NCBI GenBank assembly: GCA_023380435.1
Contig: JAMCRB010000016.1
Span: forward strand, 1-6,480
Source: Candidatus Parvarchaeota archaeon
Lineage (GTDB): Archaea > Nanobdellota > Nanobdellia > Parvarchaeales > Parvarchaeaceae
Reading direction: 5' to 3'
DNA: 6,480 nt
A model generated the notes under the pieces. That model saw only the letters and a list, made by a program, of their open reading frames with translations. It was not told the DNA's origin and made no database searches. The stretch's first letter is position 1, and each line of letters starts with the position of its first letter. The translations under genes and the position numbers were made by a program. Shown one piece after another: positions 5,323-6,480 of the stretch.

Positions 5323-6357
5323 TCAATCTAGCATCGTTTTCAATGCTTCGGTTAGACGGTTCTTAGACTCTCTATCTAATATATTTTCTATATTATCGTT
5401 AGCATTAAAAATAAATGGTAATTGTGCTAAAATCGGTGCAAGTTGCACTTCATTATTTTTTGAGACCTGAATTTTCTCGCCGCATTTAGGGCATTTTATG
5501 TAACTCATATTCTCGATTACGCCGAATACGGGGATTTTTAAAGCCTCTGCCATAAGTTTTGTCTTTTTTCCCATTAAATTTGACAAATTTTGAGGCGTCG
5601 TGACTATTATTATTTTATCTACCGGTATAGACTGCAACACCGTTATCGGACCGTCACTTGTTCCTGGTGGGAGGTCAAGGAACAGAACATCAAGTTTTCC
5701 CCACTGTGTATCGGAGTACATCTGCTTTATTGCGCTGGATACTAGCGGGCCGCGCCATATCAGCGCCTCTGCGTCTGTAAGCATATCCACCGACATTACC
5801 TCTATTTTTTTGGATAATCCCGGTTTTATCTTGCTTTCACTTAATGCTTCTGCTTTCGTTTCGATGGGCAGTATGGTCGTAATAGATGGCCCGGAAATAT
5901 CACAGTCAAGTATACCCGTCTTGTAACCTCCATCCGAAGCGACCTTGGCTAGCAGTGAGACTACGCTACTTTTTCCAACACCTCCTTTCGCAGAGTAAAC
6001 GGCAATCACATTTCTTATATCACGTTTTTCATATCTCTCTATGGAGTAAGGCGTTTTCTGCTGCGTTTGCGCCAGCATTTTTTTAATAGACTCCAGTTCT
6101 TCTCTGGTCATGTAGCCGAACTCGATTTTGATATCATCATAACCCAGCCCTGACAAAGCGGACTTAATGTCCTTGTCTATGGTGGCGGATAGCGGGCAAC
6201 CAGGGACAGTGAGCTTTATTTTTATTGTTAGTGTGTTGCCTTCTCTGTTTAGGCTTTCTACCATCCCCAACTTAGTTATGCTCAGGCCTATCTCAGGATC
6301 CTTCACATTTGATAGGAGCAGGGTTATCTTTTCAAGCTCGTCTTTTTTAATATTCAT
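5323..6357 (-). CDS. mrp: Mrp/NBP35-type P-loop ATPase, Fe-S cluster carrier, with N-terminal MIP18 domain
   Basis: This 344-residue cytoplasmic protein of the Mrp/NBP35 (ApbC) family binds and passes Fe-S clusters to target apoproteins in an ATP-dependent way. The N-terminal MIP18 (DUF59) domain spans about 6-93 and shows VKDPEIGLSITKLG (18-31) and VPGCP with Cys54. The ATPase domain follows a linker: deviant Walker A AKGGVGKSS (123-131, with the signature Lys124 and Lys129), switch I DCDISGPSI (151-159), and Walker B/switch II DLPPGTSDG (228-236). The Fe-S-binding CxxC of this family is CPKC (Cys289, Cys292) after IENMSYIK. Length and domain order match common MIP18-Mrp fusions. The start ATG at 6357 overlaps the stop of an upstream gene as ATGA, so it is translated within an operon; no GGAGG site precedes it (the upstream stretch is A/G-rich). 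It converges on the DUF5752-like gene, and no Fe-S biogenesis partner is visible nearby. Confidence 0.95.
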   Translation of the reverse strand: MNIKKDELEKITLLLSNVKDPEIGLSITKLGMVESLNREGNTLTIKIKLTVPGCPLSATIDKDIKSALSGLGYDDIKIEFGYMTREELESIKKMLAQTQQKTPYSIERYEKRDIRNVIAVYSAKGGVGKSSVVSLLAKVASDGGYKTGILDCDISGPSITTILPIETKAEALSESKIKPGLSKKIEVMSVDMLTDAEALIWRGPLVSSAIKQMYSDTQWGKLDVLFLDLPPGTSDGPITVLQSIPVDKIIIVTTPQNLSNLMGKKTKLMAEALKIPVFGVIENMSYIKCPKCGEKIQVSKNNEVQLAPILAQLPFIFNANDNIENILDRESKNRLTEALKTMLD

Positions 6358-6480
6358 TTTTTCTTTTCTTCTTCAGAATCGGCTATCCCATTTGCAGTGA
6401 TTTCGAAAACCGCTTCGCCTTCTGGCAGGCTCGGCGAGTCAACAAGCTTCGCTACGCGGCTCCCTTTCTTGCCTTTTCTT
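6354..6480 (-). CDS. C-terminal end of an unidentified protein upstream of mrp (cut by window edge)
   Basis: The minus strand is open from the right edge (first full codon at 6479) for 41 codons to a TGA at 6356-6354 that overlaps the mrp ATG as ATGA. The peptide starts with a basic RKGKKGSR, continues through VAKLVDSPSLPEGEAVFEI, and ends in an acidic-basic tail, ADSEEEKKK. I do not recognise the family; the tail looks disordered and the PEGEAVFEI stretch looks like beta structure. The tight overlap with mrp, matching direction and absence of stops support it as a real gene co-transcribed with mrp, but the visible part is too short for a functional call. Confidence 0.55.
   Translation of the reverse strand, partial: RKGKKGSRVAKLVDSPSLPEGEAVFEITANGIADSEEEKKK

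Noticed and set aside
5036..5326. Minus-strand 96-codon open frame over the DUF5752-like gene
   Set aside because: It overlaps the end of mrp and is antisense to a patterned domain that has its own TATA box.
5319..5340. T-runs (TTTTT at 5319-5323, TTTT at 5337-5340) as a terminator for the DUF5752-like gene
   Set aside because: Archaeal terminators are U-rich, so these could act, but they are short and partly inside mrp coding sequence; not strong enough to annotate.
5600..6400. Three plus-strand open frames antisense to mrp (5600-5926, 5886-6086, 6167-6400)
   Set aside because: They are shadows of the mrp coding strand, which has intact Walker A, Walker B and CxxC motifs. No promoter or ribosome site precedes them.
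1..6480. CRISPR array, insertion sequence, integrase, toxin-antitoxin or defence genes
   Set aside because: No repeat array, transposase motif, terminal inverted repeats or known defence domain is visible on either strand.

Overview
The window is an AT-rich piece of an archaeal chromosome carrying mostly housekeeping genes. The archaeal assignment rests on an archaeal-type deoxyhypusine synthase (an enzyme found only in archaea and eukaryotes), an RPA-like protein with OB folds and a zinc motif next to a single-OB-fold SSB, and TATA-box promoters placed about 24-28 bp before start codons, which implies leaderless mRNAs. Having both an RPA and a crenarchaeal-style SSB is known in some Thermoplasmata (for example Ferroplasma). 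TCA-cycle genes with small compact operons would also fit some DPANN archaea. I cannot assign a lineage from this sequence alone.

Layout, left to right. Positions 1-927 (minus) hold the first 309 residues of succinyl-CoA synthetase beta (sucC), cut by the left edge. Positions 989-1297 (minus) hold a 102-residue protein with two membrane segments and no known function. A 161-bp divergent intergenic region follows, with two promoters, a 12-bp palindrome and a small possible hairpin. Positions 1459-2394 (plus) encode deoxyhypusine synthase, followed 18 nt later by a small SSB (2413-2703) with a strong Shine-Dalgarno. The SSB stop codon overlaps the stop codon of a convergent RPA-like gene (2700-3611, minus). 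That gene is the second gene of an operon led by a phosphomannomutase/phosphoglucomutase (3608-4882, minus), with a 4-bp ATGA overlap. After a 124-bp divergent intergenic region comes a 103-residue DUF5752-like protein (5007-5318, plus). It converges, with a 4-nt gap, on a MIP18-Mrp/NBP35 P-loop ATPase for Fe-S cluster assembly (5323-6357, minus). The right edge holds the last 41 codons of an unidentified upstream gene that overlaps the mrp start by ATGA.

How the genes relate. No single pathway links them. Deoxyhypusine synthase modifies aIF5A, which is not in the window. The two OB-fold ssDNA-binding proteins face each other tail to tail and probably both serve DNA replication or repair. The sugar phosphomutase serves glycan or lipid precursor synthesis, Mrp serves Fe-S maturation, and SucC serves the TCA cycle.

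The clearest architectural pattern is in translation starts. Genes that begin a transcript have a TATA box where a leaderless message would need it and mostly no Shine-Dalgarno, while the internal genes of the two complete operons have strong GGAGG-type sites. I found no mobile element, CRISPR array, tRNA, rRNA or defence locus, and nothing that amounts to a clearly new system. The most open items are the two small proteins of unknown role, the overlapping convergent SSB/RPA pair and the palindrome before the deoxyhypusine synthase promoter.
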